From Kribbella kalugense (GTDB lineage Bacteria; Actinomycetota; Actinomycetes; Propionibacteriales; Kribbellaceae): a stretch of 64,000 nucleotides of DNA. Shown here piece by piece: positions 8,740 to 16,936 of this stretch. The stretch is taken from positions 3,410,001-3,474,000 of the forward strand of contig NZ_SODF01000001.1 of assembly GCF_004365875.1 (NCBI RefSeq). The letters run 5' to 3'. Both the position numbers and the translations under genes were made by a program. Under the pieces are notes generated by a model. It made no database searches. It worked only from the letters and a program-made list of their open reading frames with translations, and was not told the DNA's origin. How positions within the stretch are numbered: position 1 is the stretch's first letter; each line of letters starts with the position of its first letter.

Positions 8740-9425
8740 CGGTCGGCTCCGTCGAGGACGAGTACGGCGCGCGCTCCGCCGCCGGCGCGCGGCTTGAGCT
8801 CCAGCACGCCTCCGAACCGGGCGACCAGGCGACGACACAACGCGAACCCCAGTTGGCCACCAGTCGCGTAGCGATCGGTCGGTCCGAGTCCGACGCCGTC
8901 GTCATCGACGACGAGCACCCGCCGATCCCCGCGAGCAATCGCCGAGACGAAGATCCGCCCGGCGCCCGCGGCGACCGCGTTCGCCAGCAGGTTCCGGAGC
9001 ACGATCCGAAGGGCGGCCGGCGGGATCGGGCACTCGCCGGTCACCGTGGTGATGACCTCAGCGCGAAGATCTCCAAGATCGGCGACGGCTTCGCGGACGC
9101 AGTCGGCTCCCTGTGCTGCGCCGCCCTCAGCTCGATCGGCGCGGGTTGCCGCGAGGATCGAGTCGATGATCTCCAGTGCCCGCAGCAAGGCCCTGCGCGG
9201 TTCGTCGCTCATCAGGGCGGAGAGGAGCGACGACTTCAGATCGTGCGCAACGAGTGCCGCGAAGTCCTCGAGTGCCTCGTTCTTGCGAGCAAGCCGCGCG
9301 GCGTGCTCCGCAAGCTGCTCCGCAGTCGAGCGGTCGTCCTGCCGCCCGGAAAACCTGACGTCACGATTCTCGCCGCAGTCGGCGTAGTAGCCCTCTGGGC
9401 TGTCGTTCGCAGTTGTCGTGCTCAT
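8736..9425 (-). CDS. Soluble sensor histidine kinase lacking an obvious sensor domain
   Basis: A 229-residue kinase. The H-box with phospho-accepting His61 lies in FAALVAHDLKSSL, the N-box is LRNLLANAVAAGA, the G1 box is VDDDGVGLG, and the G2-like glycine stretch is GGQLGFALCRRLV. There are no transmembrane helices, and only about 50 residues precede the H-box (a short coiled coil, RLARKNEALEDF). Input must therefore come from a partner protein, the coiled coil or the cytosol. It is shorter than most kinases of this class, and the dimerisation domain appears compact. The start at 9425 has GAGGAA about ten bases upstream. It is the first gene of a two-gene operon with the response regulator. 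Confidence 0.85.
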   Translation of the reverse strand: MSTTTANDSPEGYYADCGENRDVRFSGRQDDRSTAEQLAEHAARLARKNEALEDFAALVAHDLKSSLLSALMSDEPRRALLRALEIIDSILAATRADRAEGGAAQGADCVREAVADLGDLRAEVITTVTGECPIPPAALRIVLRNLLANAVAAGAGRIFVSAIARGDRRVLVVDDDGVGLGPTDRYATGGQLGFALCRRLVARFGGVLELKPRAGGGARAVLVLDGADR

Positions 9426-9482
9426 GACATGGGTTCCTCATTCACGTCTGGAGCGACCGTGCGGCGCGCTGCTCATTACCCT

Positions 9483-9498
9483 CACGCCGATCGGCGTG
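9483..9498. promoter_or_regulatory. Perfect 16-base palindrome upstream of the two-component operon
   Basis: CACGCCGATCGGCGTG reads the same on both strands and lies 57 bases upstream of the kinase start. It may be an operator; a role as a hairpin is less likely because there is no loop. Confidence 0.45.
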
Positions 9499-9510
9499 CG
9501 TCGTCCCCGG

Positions 9511-9550
9511 GGCACCCCCGGGTTCACTCCCCGGGTCGAGCCCGGGTGCC
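9511..9550 (-). terminator. Bulged hairpin after the zinc-ribbon gene
   Basis: On the minus strand, GGCACCCGGG (9550-9541) can pair with CCCGGGGGTGCC (9522-9511) with a two-base bulge, directly after the stop codon of the gene at 9553. It is probably a terminator. Confidence 0.55.
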
Positions 9551-9552
9551 GG

Positions 9553-9732
9553 CTAGGTCGCCTGAGGCGCAAAGGCGTGCTCGGCGGCCGGCAAGATGAT
9601 CCAGCCTCGCACGGTCAGCGCCGGCCACAGCTGGTTGCCGCAGTGTCGGCAGAGGTAAAGAGCGCGCTCGGCTCGCTCGGCACGGACCGCCGCGAGCACC
9701 GATGGTCCACACCGGTCACAGGTCTCGTTCAT
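9553..9732 (-). CDS. Small zinc-ribbon protein, DUF7455-like
   Basis: A 59-residue protein with two CxxC knuckles: CDRC at residues 5-8 and CRHC at residues 28-31, followed by a Trp-containing hydrophobic tail. The spacing matches the short actinobacterial DUF7455 zinc-ribbon family, whose role is unknown; metal binding is inferred from the cysteines. The ATG at 9732 is chosen because the CxxC motif starts four residues later, and a longer frame upstream has no family features. It sits between the paralogous LAL gene and the two-component operon, all on the minus strand. Confidence 0.7.
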   Translation of the reverse strand: MNETCDRCGPSVLAAVRAERAERALYLCRHCGNQLWPALTVRGWIILPAAEHAFAPQAT

Positions 9733-9827
9733 GCATTCACTGTCGCGCCCAGCCGCGTCTGTCGACCCCGGTACGGCCCCGGGTAGAGTCCCCTGGTTGC
9801 TCCCGGGGCACGGGGTACGGCGATGAC

Positions 9828-12584
9828 TCAGCGGAGGTCCTTGCGTGAGCTGATGCCCAACTTGGCGAAGACGTTGCCCAGATGCCACTCCACGGTACGA
9901 GGGCTGATGAACAACTGTCCGCCGATCTCCTGATTGGTGCGTCCGTCACGGGCCAGCTTCACGATCTGGGCTTCCTGGGCGGTGAGATCGGCGAGGGTGT
10001 CGACCGTGCGCTTGCGAACGGTTTCCCCGATTGCCTGCAACTCTCGGCGGGCGCGGCCGGCGAAACCTTCCATACCCATGTCGGTGAACCGCTCGTAGGC
10101 GACGCGAAGCTGGTCGCGCGCATCGGTACGGCGCTGCTCGCGCCGCAGCCATTCGCCGTAGACCAGATGTGCGCGGGCCAGGTCCACCCGCATGCGGGTC
10201 AGGCCGAGCCGCTCGATCGCCTCACGGTACAGACGATCAGCGGTCTCGCCGTCGCTCACCAGTGCCCGGGAACGCGCCTCGACCCCGAGCGCCCAATCGG
10301 TGCCGGTGGCGCCGGTGTACTCCGCCAACCGCCGTACCGCGTCGGTGGCGCGCTCTGGCAACCCGCAGCGGGTGGCCGCCTCGACCAGCTCGACCAGACT
10401 CCACGTCGCTGAGGCACTCACGTCCGCGAGGTACGCGCAGGCCGATTCGGCTGCTGCCATCGCGTTCTCGTAGTGGCCAAGACCGTTGTCGTGTAGTGCG
10501 GTCGACCAATCAGTGAGGCCGATCCCGATCCCCTCGCCACGTTGCATGGCTTCCTCTTTGGTGGCGGTGGCCAGGTCGGAGATCCCGCCTTCGCGGCCTC
10601 CGAACGCGGCGAGGCACACATCGCCGTACGGCGTCATGCGGGTTCCCGTTGCCTCCGTGACGACATGCATCTCCTCGACCAGGGAGGCCGCGGCGGTCAG
10701 CTCACCGGCGAACAGGAGCAGGTAGATGCGTTGGCTCAAGGCGAGCGGAAGCTCGCTGAGCGCGCCGGCGTCGCGGGTGAGATGAAGGTGCCGGCCGGAC
10801 AGCGTGTCCCACCGGGCCTCGTCCCACAGATCGACAGCGGCGATACAGGCCATCCACAGCCAACGAAGATCCTCCTCCGCCGACGTCTCCCGGTCGAAGG
10901 CGCGCAGCGCGCGCCGGAGTAAGGGCAGTCCTGCCGCGTAGCCTTGGCCGAACCTCGCGGCCAGGCCGTCCAGAAGGAGATCCGGCGCTCGTGGCGGGTC
11001 CGGCGGCCGTGGCGCCGCGCGTGCTGCCGTTGCCACATCCTGCGGCGTTCCGCCGGGAGTTGCCAAGCGGCCGCTGAACAGCGCCGCATTCAGCGCGTCC
11101 AAGTAGGTCTCGCGCGCGAGACCGACAGCGATGGGTTCGAGCCGTTTGGCGGCGCTCATCAGCAGGTGCGGGGCATCGCTGCCCCGGTTTGCCACAAACG
11201 CGAGCTGAGCATGCAGGAGATCGACGCGAGCACGCTGGAAGTCGTCGAGCGGTGCCGCCTCGGCCATGCCCAGCAGCTGCACCGCCGCGTCGAACGCACC
11301 TGCCTGGATCTTCGCTTGAGCCGCGGCCAGCCTCCGTTCACCCCTTTGCGCCAGGTCCGGTGTCAGCGCCGCTGCACGCTCGAGGAATGCGGCCGCCGCC
11401 GCCAGTCCACCACGCGCCTGGGCCCGGCCGGCCGAGCGTTCCAACTCGTCTGCCACCTCCGCGTCCGGTCCTACGGCCGCGTGGGCGCGGTGCCAGGCCC
11501 GCCGGTCGGGATCAGCCTCAGGATCGGTGGCCTCTGCCAGCACTCGATGCGCCTCCCGCCGCTCACCGGCCGAGGCCGCCTGGTAGACCGCAGAGCGGAC
11601 CAGGGGATGGGCGAAGTGGACCCGGGCGCCGAGCTCGACCAGTCCGGCGGCCTCAGCAGGCGCGACGGCATCGGCCGGGATGTCCTGCAGCTCGCCCGCG
11701 CGCCACAACAACCTCATGGAGCCGGTCGGCTCGGCCGCGGCGGCAAGCAGCAGCTGCTGTGTCTGGCGCGGCAGCGACTGGAACTGCCGGAGAAAGCTGT
11801 CCTCGATCCGGTTGGCCAGAGGCCGCGAGTCGGGAAGCCAGAAACCGCCGGCCAGCCGGGCCGGTCCCAGGCCGCGGGGCAGCTGCAGCAAGGCGAGCGG
11901 GTTGCCCCGTGTCTCCGCGACGATCCGGTCCCGCACCTCCGCATCCAGCCGCCCACCGACCGCCGACGCCAGCAGCGTGGCCGCGTCGGCACTACCGAGC
12001 CCGGTCAGGGTCAGTCCGGGCAGGGCGGCCAGCTCAGGGTCGCCACCAGGCCCGCGTACGGCGAAGATCAGCGCGATCGGCTCGGCCAGCAACCGCCGCG
12101 CCGCAAACACCAGACATTGCATCGAGGCCCGATCCAGCCACTGTGCGTCATCCACCACGCAGGCCAGCGGCTGGTCCTCCGCCGCCGCGGCCAACAGGCC
12201 CAACACGGCCAGCCCGACCAGAAAGCGATCCGGCACCGGCCCTTCCCGCAGCCCGAAGGCGACCGCCAAGGCGTCACGCTGCGGCCTCGGCAGCTCGTCC
12301 ATCCGGCGGCTGATGAATAGCGGTGCGCACAGCTGGTGGAGCGCGGCGTACGCGAGCTCCAGTTCCGACTCGACACCCGCGGCCCGGACCACCCGCAGGT
12401 CCGACGCCGACGCCCGGCTGACCGCATAGTCCAGCACGACTGTCTTGCCGATCCCGGGCTCGCCGCGCACGACAAGCACAGCGCTGCTACCAGCCCGCGC
12501 CTGATCGAGGACCCGATCCACTGTCCCGCGCTCGACGCGCCGGTCCAGAAGCCCCGTCCCGGGACCACCGCTGGATACGCCCAT
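9828..12584 (-). CDS. LAL-type AAA-LuxR transcriptional regulator (copy 2)
   Basis: A 918-residue paralogue of the regulator at 868-3618, with the same order of parts: Walker A GEPGIGKT near residue 42, Walker B-like VVDDAQWLD, a long helical middle, and a C-terminal LuxR HTH ending LGISSRKDLR. Long stretches match copy 1 almost residue for residue, for example ADELERSA.RAQARGGLAA, and even the DNA around both stop codons is similar. Differences cluster in the N-terminal third just after Walker A and in the central helical region, where effector specificity would be expected. The start at 12584 (MGVSSGG) has AGGA about nine bases upstream. GlpK lies upstream on the same strand, about 80 bases away. 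Confidence 0.9.
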   Translation of the reverse strand: MGVSSGGPGTGLLDRRVERGTVDRVLDQARAGSSAVLVVRGEPGIGKTVVLDYAVSRASASDLRVVRAAGVESELELAYAALHQLCAPLFISRRMDELPRPQRDALAVAFGLREGPVPDRFLVGLAVLGLLAAAAEDQPLACVVDDAQWLDRASMQCLVFAARRLLAEPIALIFAVRGPGGDPELAALPGLTLTGLGSADAATLLASAVGGRLDAEVRDRIVAETRGNPLALLQLPRGLGPARLAGGFWLPDSRPLANRIEDSFLRQFQSLPRQTQQLLLAAAAEPTGSMRLLWRAGELQDIPADAVAPAEAAGLVELGARVHFAHPLVRSAVYQAASAGERREAHRVLAEATDPEADPDRRAWHRAHAAVGPDAEVADELERSAGRAQARGGLAAAAAFLERAAALTPDLAQRGERRLAAAQAKIQAGAFDAAVQLLGMAEAAPLDDFQRARVDLLHAQLAFVANRGSDAPHLLMSAAKRLEPIAVGLARETYLDALNAALFSGRLATPGGTPQDVATAARAAPRPPDPPRAPDLLLDGLAARFGQGYAAGLPLLRRALRAFDRETSAEEDLRWLWMACIAAVDLWDEARWDTLSGRHLHLTRDAGALSELPLALSQRIYLLLFAGELTAAASLVEEMHVVTEATGTRMTPYGDVCLAAFGGREGGISDLATATKEEAMQRGEGIGIGLTDWSTALHDNGLGHYENAMAAAESACAYLADVSASATWSLVELVEAATRCGLPERATDAVRRLAEYTGATGTDWALGVEARSRALVSDGETADRLYREAIERLGLTRMRVDLARAHLVYGEWLRREQRRTDARDQLRVAYERFTDMGMEGFAGRARRELQAIGETVRKRTVDTLADLTAQEAQIVKLARDGRTNQEIGGQLFISPRTVEWHLGNVFAKLGISSRKDLR

Positions 12585-12665
12585 ATCGATGTCCTGCCGC
12601 TCGACTGGCAAGTTTCGCCGATATCGGCAGCTTAGGCCACCCCATCTGCAGCGTCTGTCGGTTCG

Positions 12666-14177
12666 TCAGCCTGTCTTTCCGGCCAGGCCCAGCGTCCGTT
12701 CCACGCCGACTCGCCATCCGGCGACTCCGCGTGCCCGTTCGTCTGCGCTCATGTGCGGTTCCCAGCCGTGCGTGATGGCGTAGTTCGCCCGCAGCTCGTC
12801 GAGCCCGGACCAGAACCCGGTCGCGAGCCCAGCGGCGTACGCGGCGCCGGTAGCGGTGATCTCGGCCGCGGCCGGGGCGACCACGCGCGAACCGAGCAGG
12901 TCGGCCTGGAACTGCATCAACAGCTCGTTCTTGGTCATGCCTCCGTCGACCCGGAGTTCGCCGAGCTGCGTCAAGCCGGTATCCGCGAGCATCGCTTCGA
13001 CCAGGTCGTAGGTCTGGTACGCCGTGGCTTCGAGCGCCGCCCGGGCGATGTGCCCCTTGTTGGCGAACCGTGTCAGGCCGACCATCACCCCGCGTGCATC
13101 GTCGTGCCAGTACGGCGCGAACAGGCCGGAGAACGCCGGGACGAAGACCACGCCGCCCGAGTTCTCGACGGAACGCGCGAGGGCCTCGACCTCGGAAGCG
13201 TCGGTGATGATTCCGAGGTTCTCGCTGAGCCACTGGACGAGCGCACCGGCCATCGACACCGAGCCCTCGAGCGCGTAGACCGCGTCGGCGTCGCCCAGCT
13301 TCCAGGCGACCGTCGTGATCAAGCCATGCTTGGACATCACCGGCTCCGTCCCGAGGTTGGCGAGCAGGAAGGCCCCGGTGCCGTAGGTGCTCTTCATGTC
13401 ACCGTGGTCGAAACACGTGTGCCCCAGCAACGAGGCCTGCTGGTCGCCGAGTACGCCGGCAACAGGGACGCCGGCCAGCTCTCCCTTCGCGGTGCCGTAG
13501 ACCTCGCTCGAGGAGCGGATCTCCGGCAGCAGTGCGCGCGGGATGTGCATGACGTCCAGCAGTTCCTGATCCCAGTCGAGCGTGTGCAGGTTCATCAGCA
13601 GCGTTCGGCTGGCGTTGCTCGGCTCGGTCACGTGCACGCCGCCATCGGGACCGCCGGTGAGGTTCCACAGCAGCCAGGTGTCGGGTGTGCCGAACAAGAG
13701 GTCGCCCCGGGCAGCCGCCTCCTGCCTGGCCGGATCCTGGTCGAGCAGCCAGCGGAGCTTGAGAGCCGAGGAATAGGTCGAGATCGGCAGGCCGGTGCGC
13801 TGCTGGAACCGATTGATGCCTTTGTCGGCCGCGAGCGCGTCTGCGGCGGCCGCCGTACGAGTGTCCTGCCAGGTGATCGAGTTCGCTACCGGACGTCCCG
13901 TACGGCGATCCCAGAGCACGACAGACTCGCGCTCGTTCGTGATCCCGATCCCGGCGACGTCCGCCGGCTCGGCATCCGCCGCGGCGAGCGCCGCATGGAT
14001 GCACTCCTGGGTTCGCTGCCAGACCTCGGCCATGTCGAGCTCGACCAGGCCGGGTCCTGGGTAGTGCATGGTCTGGGCACGCTGCGCGGTTGCGACGGCA
14101 GTGCCATCCTTGCCGAACAACAAGCACCGCGTGCTGGTGGTGCCGTGGTCGATGGCCGCGACGAATCTGCCTGCCAT
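12666..14177 (-). CDS. glpK: Glycerol kinase
   Basis: A 503-residue FGGY-family kinase that converts glycerol and ATP to glycerol 3-phosphate in the cytosol. The N-terminal phosphate-binding loop DHGTTSTRCLLF, the glycerol-site segment NERESVVLWDRRTGRP, the GVLGDQQASLLG signature and the C-terminal DGGMTKNELLMQFQAD all match GlpK at the usual length of about 500 residues. It starts three bases after the stop of the PPK2 gene, so the two are co-transcribed. No glycerol facilitator or glycerol 3-phosphate dehydrogenase is in the window. Confidence 0.95.
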   Translation of the reverse strand: MAGRFVAAIDHGTTSTRCLLFGKDGTAVATAQRAQTMHYPGPGLVELDMAEVWQRTQECIHAALAAADAEPADVAGIGITNERESVVLWDRRTGRPVANSITWQDTRTAAAADALAADKGINRFQQRTGLPISTYSSALKLRWLLDQDPARQEAAARGDLLFGTPDTWLLWNLTGGPDGGVHVTEPSNASRTLLMNLHTLDWDQELLDVMHIPRALLPEIRSSSEVYGTAKGELAGVPVAGVLGDQQASLLGHTCFDHGDMKSTYGTGAFLLANLGTEPVMSKHGLITTVAWKLGDADAVYALEGSVSMAGALVQWLSENLGIITDASEVEALARSVENSGGVVFVPAFSGLFAPYWHDDARGVMVGLTRFANKGHIARAALEATAYQTYDLVEAMLADTGLTQLGELRVDGGMTKNELLMQFQADLLGSRVVAPAAAEITATGAAYAAGLATGFWSGLDELRANYAITHGWEPHMSADERARGVAGWRVGVERTLGLAGKTG

Positions 14178-14180
14178 CGG

Positions 14181-15128
14181 TCACGCCTCCTGCTCTGCGA
14201 ACGGATCTGGCGCCGCGCCCTGAGGTGCCTCCGATTCGAGCTCGACCTTCGTCGCCTGAAGGTCTCGCAGCGCGTCGTCGTCGAGCGTCGGGTACTGCGG
14301 GTCGAGCTCGATCAATGCGTTGGCGATGACCGCCGCAGACGCAATGCGGGCGAACCACTTGCGGTCCGCGGGGATCACATGCCAAGGAGCCCACTCGGTA
14401 CTCGTGTGGCTCAGCATCTGCGAGAACGCCTCCTGGTAGTCGTCCCAGGACTTGCGCTCCTCCACGTCGTGTGTCGAGAACTTCCAGTTGTGCTCCGGCA
14501 GGTCGATGCGCCTCAGGAAGCGGACGCGTTGCTCCTCCTTCGAGAGGTTGAGGAAGAGCTTCACAACCCGAAAGCCGTTCTCGACGAGGTACCGCTCCCA
14601 GTTGTTGATCGCTTCGTACCTGTGCTTCCAGACGTGGTCCTCGCGCGTCTCGAGTGGCAGCTTCTGGCGCAGGAGATTCTCCTGGTGCACCCGGACGACA
14701 AGGACCTCCTCGTAGTGGGAGCGGTTGAAGATGCCGATCTCGCCCCTGGACGGCAGGCGCTCCTGGTACCGGCGCAGGAAGTCGTGGTTGAGGTCGGTCG
14801 CCGACGGAACCTTGAAACTCTCGACCCTCACGCCCTGCGGATTCACGCCGCTCATCACGTGCCGGATCGTCCCGTCCTTACCGGCCGCATCCAACGCCTG
14901 CAGGACGACGACGACGCCGACGGTGTCCTGCGCCGTGAGCCGGGCCTGATAGTCCGAAAGCAGGGCGATCCCCTCGTCCAGCAACTCGGCGCCGTCCTTC
15001 TTCTTCTTGATCCCCGCCTTGAACGTCGGATCGAAGTCGGCGGACAGTGTCACGTGTGAGCCCGGGGTCACACGGAACGGCTCGATGAACCGGGCGATTC
15101 GCTTCGCCGATGGGACGTCGGTAGGCAT
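14181..15128 (-). CDS. ppk2: PPK2-family polyphosphate:nucleotide phosphotransferase
   Basis: A 315-residue PPK2-family kinase that transfers phosphate between polyphosphate and a nucleotide. Walker A DAAGKDG is at residues 80-86. A Walker B-like FNRSHYEEVLVVRVH and the lid region with KHRYEAINNWERYL follow. Length and sequence fit the single-domain group annotated as polyphosphate:nucleotide phosphotransferase; whether AMP or ADP is the acceptor cannot be told here. The start at 15128 has GAGG about eight bases upstream, and a frame reaching 39 codons further lacks family features. It is followed after three bases by glpK, suggesting that polyphosphate-derived nucleotide phosphate supports glycerol phosphorylation. 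Confidence 0.9.
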   Translation of the reverse strand: MPTDVPSAKRIARFIEPFRVTPGSHVTLSADFDPTFKAGIKKKKDGAELLDEGIALLSDYQARLTAQDTVGVVVVLQALDAAGKDGTIRHVMSGVNPQGVRVESFKVPSATDLNHDFLRRYQERLPSRGEIGIFNRSHYEEVLVVRVHQENLLRQKLPLETREDHVWKHRYEAINNWERYLVENGFRVVKLFLNLSKEEQRVRFLRRIDLPEHNWKFSTHDVEERKSWDDYQEAFSQMLSHTSTEWAPWHVIPADRKWFARIASAAVIANALIELDPQYPTLDDDALRDLQATKVELESEAPQGAAPDPFAEQEA

Positions 15129-15355
15129 GGCTGAACCTCGTTCCGCTACGACTTCGTCGCCGCTCGGCGAAATCTGTTCACTCGATCCTCGCGCTGCCGA
15201 CTCGCGGCGGAATCCGCCTCCCCGCTGATCCGCTGCGGAAAACACGAAGAGTTCCGATCGACGCTCGTCAGCACGAGGACCTGTCAGTTGATCGAATCCT
15301 GGCTGCGCCGGGTCCGATGCCCCGCAATCGCGGACACCCGGAGTAGCGTTGCAGC

Positions 15356-16165
15356 GTGACCGAGTTGGGTGAATTTCTGCGGCTGCGCCGCGCGCAGGTG
15401 AGTCCCGAGGAGGTCGGGCTGCCGGTGTCCGGAACCCGGCGAGTGACGGGCCTGCGCCGCGAGGAGGTCGCCGTGCTGGCCGGTGTCAGCGCCGATTACT
15501 ACACCCGTCTGGAGCAGGGCAGGGAACGAAATCCCTCGGGACAGGTCATCGGCGCGATCGCCCGAGCACTGCGGCTCAACGCCGATGCTCGCTGGCATGC
15601 CTACCGATTGGCCGGGATCCTTCCGGAAGCGGACGAGTCCTCACCCGAGGAGGTCGACCCCGCCCTCTTGCAGTTGATCAAGGGTTTTCCGGCAGCCGTT
15701 GCCTATGTCATCAATCGACGGATGGAGGTGCTCGCGTCGAACGACCTGGCGAACGCCCTGCTGTCGCACCTCGCAGACCCGCGCAACATGCTGCACACCT
15801 TGTTCCACGACCCGGCCGCCCGTGAACTCTTCGCAGACTGGGAAACCGTCGCGCGCGACGCCGTCGAGGCTCTCCGACTCGCGGCGGACGAGGATCCGGC
15901 GGTCCGTCAGCTGGTCGACGGATTGATTGCCGGTAGCAAGGACTTCGCCGGGCTCTGGCGTGAGCACGGCGTCAGGAGCCTGGGAAGCAAGTCGAAGACC
16001 TTCAACCATCCTGAGGTCGGCGAGCTCACGCTCACGTACCAGAGCTTCGGCGTTCAGGGTACGACGGGCCAGTATCTGCTGGTCGGTTCGGCCGCGCCGG
16101 GCTCACCGGACGAGGACTCGCTGGCGCTTCTCGGCTCCCTCTACGCCGGCGCGACTTCTCGCTGA
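15356..16165 (+). CDS. XRE-family regulator with MmyB-like ligand-binding domain
   Basis: A 269-residue regulator. The N-terminal helix-turn-helix includes [20 protein letters not shown], followed by [11 protein letters not shown]. The C-terminal two thirds, from about residue 100 ([20 protein letters not shown]), is an MmyB-like PAS-type ligand domain, thought to bind a fatty acid or other small ligand. The GTG start at 15356 opens with [12 protein letters not shown], as is standard for the family. It is divergent from PPK2 across 227 bases and convergent with the TetR gene that ends at 16217. These regulators often control a neighbouring dehydrogenase or transporter; none is adjacent here. 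Confidence 0.9.
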   Translation: MTELGEFLRLRRAQVSPEEVGLPVSGTRRVTGLRREEVAVLAGVSADYYTRLEQGRERNPSGQVIGAIARALRLNADARWHAYRLAGILPEADESSPEEVDPALLQLIKGFPAAVAYVINRRMEVLASNDLANALLSHLADPRNMLHTLFHDPAARELFADWETVARDAVEALRLAADEDPAVRQLVDGLIAGSKDFAGLWREHGVRSLGSKSKTFNHPEVGELTLTYQSFGVQGTTGQYLLVGSAAPGSPDEDSLALLGSLYAGATSR

Positions 16166-16216
16166 GGCCCGGTCAGATCGAGCGGCTGTACGGCCCGTCG
16201 ATCGCGGCCCTGACCG

Positions 16217-16825
16217 TCAAGCGGTCGGAGTAGGTACCGCCAGTGCGGTCAGGCCGTCCAGGAGGTCCTCGGCGGAGACCGCGCCGGCCAGGTGCCGGTT
16301 GACGATGAGTCCCGGCATCACCGTCTGCAAGGCGGCTGCGACGTGATCCGGATTCGCCCCGGACGGGAGCACACCGGCGGCCTGCCAGCGCCGGGCAAGG
16401 ACGCCGAGATTGGCGCGCACCTCGCGGTAGAACGCTCGGGTACTGGCCTCCACCTCGGGGCTGCGCAGCGCCTCGGCCCAACCGTGGACAGCGATCTTCG
16501 ACAGGTCGTAGTCAGCTTGGTCGCCGCGACCGGACAACTCACGGACCAGCGCCTCGACGGTTTCGGCCGGGGTCGGCAGCGGATCGGTGTCGAGCAGTCG
16601 CGTGAACAGGTCCCGGAGCAGCTTCAAAGCCTCCTCCGTTGCCGCCTCGACCAACTCGTCCTTGCCGCTGACATAGCGATAGACCGCGCTGGACGACATC
16701 CCGGTGGCCGCGATGATGTCGTCCATCGACGTGGCATGGAAACCGTCGCGGGTGAAGCAACTCCAGGCACTGACGAGGACGTGCCGCCGGCGCTGGTCGC
16801 GTAGCTCCACGCTGAGACGAGGCAT
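16217..16825 (-). CDS. TetR-family repressor of the monooxygenase operon
   Basis: A 202-residue TetR regulator. The N-terminal HTH is visible in TSMDDIIAATGMSSSAVYRY, preceded by FTRDGFHA; the C-terminal part is the variable ligand pocket. The start at 16825 (MPRLSVE) puts the HTH at the usual distance, and a longer frame is not needed. It is divergent from the FAD monooxygenase, with a 26-base dyad between them at 16896-16921. It therefore most likely represses both itself and the monooxygenase operon until a substrate-like ligand binds. Confidence 0.9.
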   Translation of the reverse strand: MPRLSVELRDQRRRHVLVSAWSCFTRDGFHATSMDDIIAATGMSSSAVYRYVSGKDELVEAATEEALKLLRDLFTRLLDTDPLPTPAETVEALVRELSGRGDQADYDLSKIAVHGWAEALRSPEVEASTRAFYREVRANLGVLARRWQAAGVLPSGANPDHVAAALQTVMPGLIVNRHLAGAVSAEDLLDGLTALAVPTPTA

Positions 16826-16895
16826 GTGATCCGTCCTTACCCAAACCGAAACGATCGTTGGCGTTACTGCTGCATGCATGCTACGTTGCCCATCG

Positions 16896-16921
16896 TAAAC
16901 GAAAACGTACGTTTCTGTTTA
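16896..16921. promoter_or_regulatory. TetR operator, 26-base dyad
   Basis: A perfect inner palindrome AAACGTACGTTT (16903-16914) is flanked symmetrically by TAAAC (16896-16900) and GTTTA (16917-16921), with only the two in-between base pairs mismatched. It ends 15 bases before the monooxygenase ATG, a position where a bound repressor would block transcription. Confidence 0.8.
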
Positions 16922-16936
16922 GCGTTGGGGGGTGCG

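Noticed and set aside
12753..15059. 768-residue plus-strand frame opposite glpK and PPK2
   Set aside because: Both genes on the other strand match named families along their full length, so this frame is antisense noise.
15434..16346. Phage or conjugative-element genes near the MmyB-like regulator
   Set aside because: No integrase, repressor pair, tail or relaxase gene is present; the regulator is of a chromosomal type.
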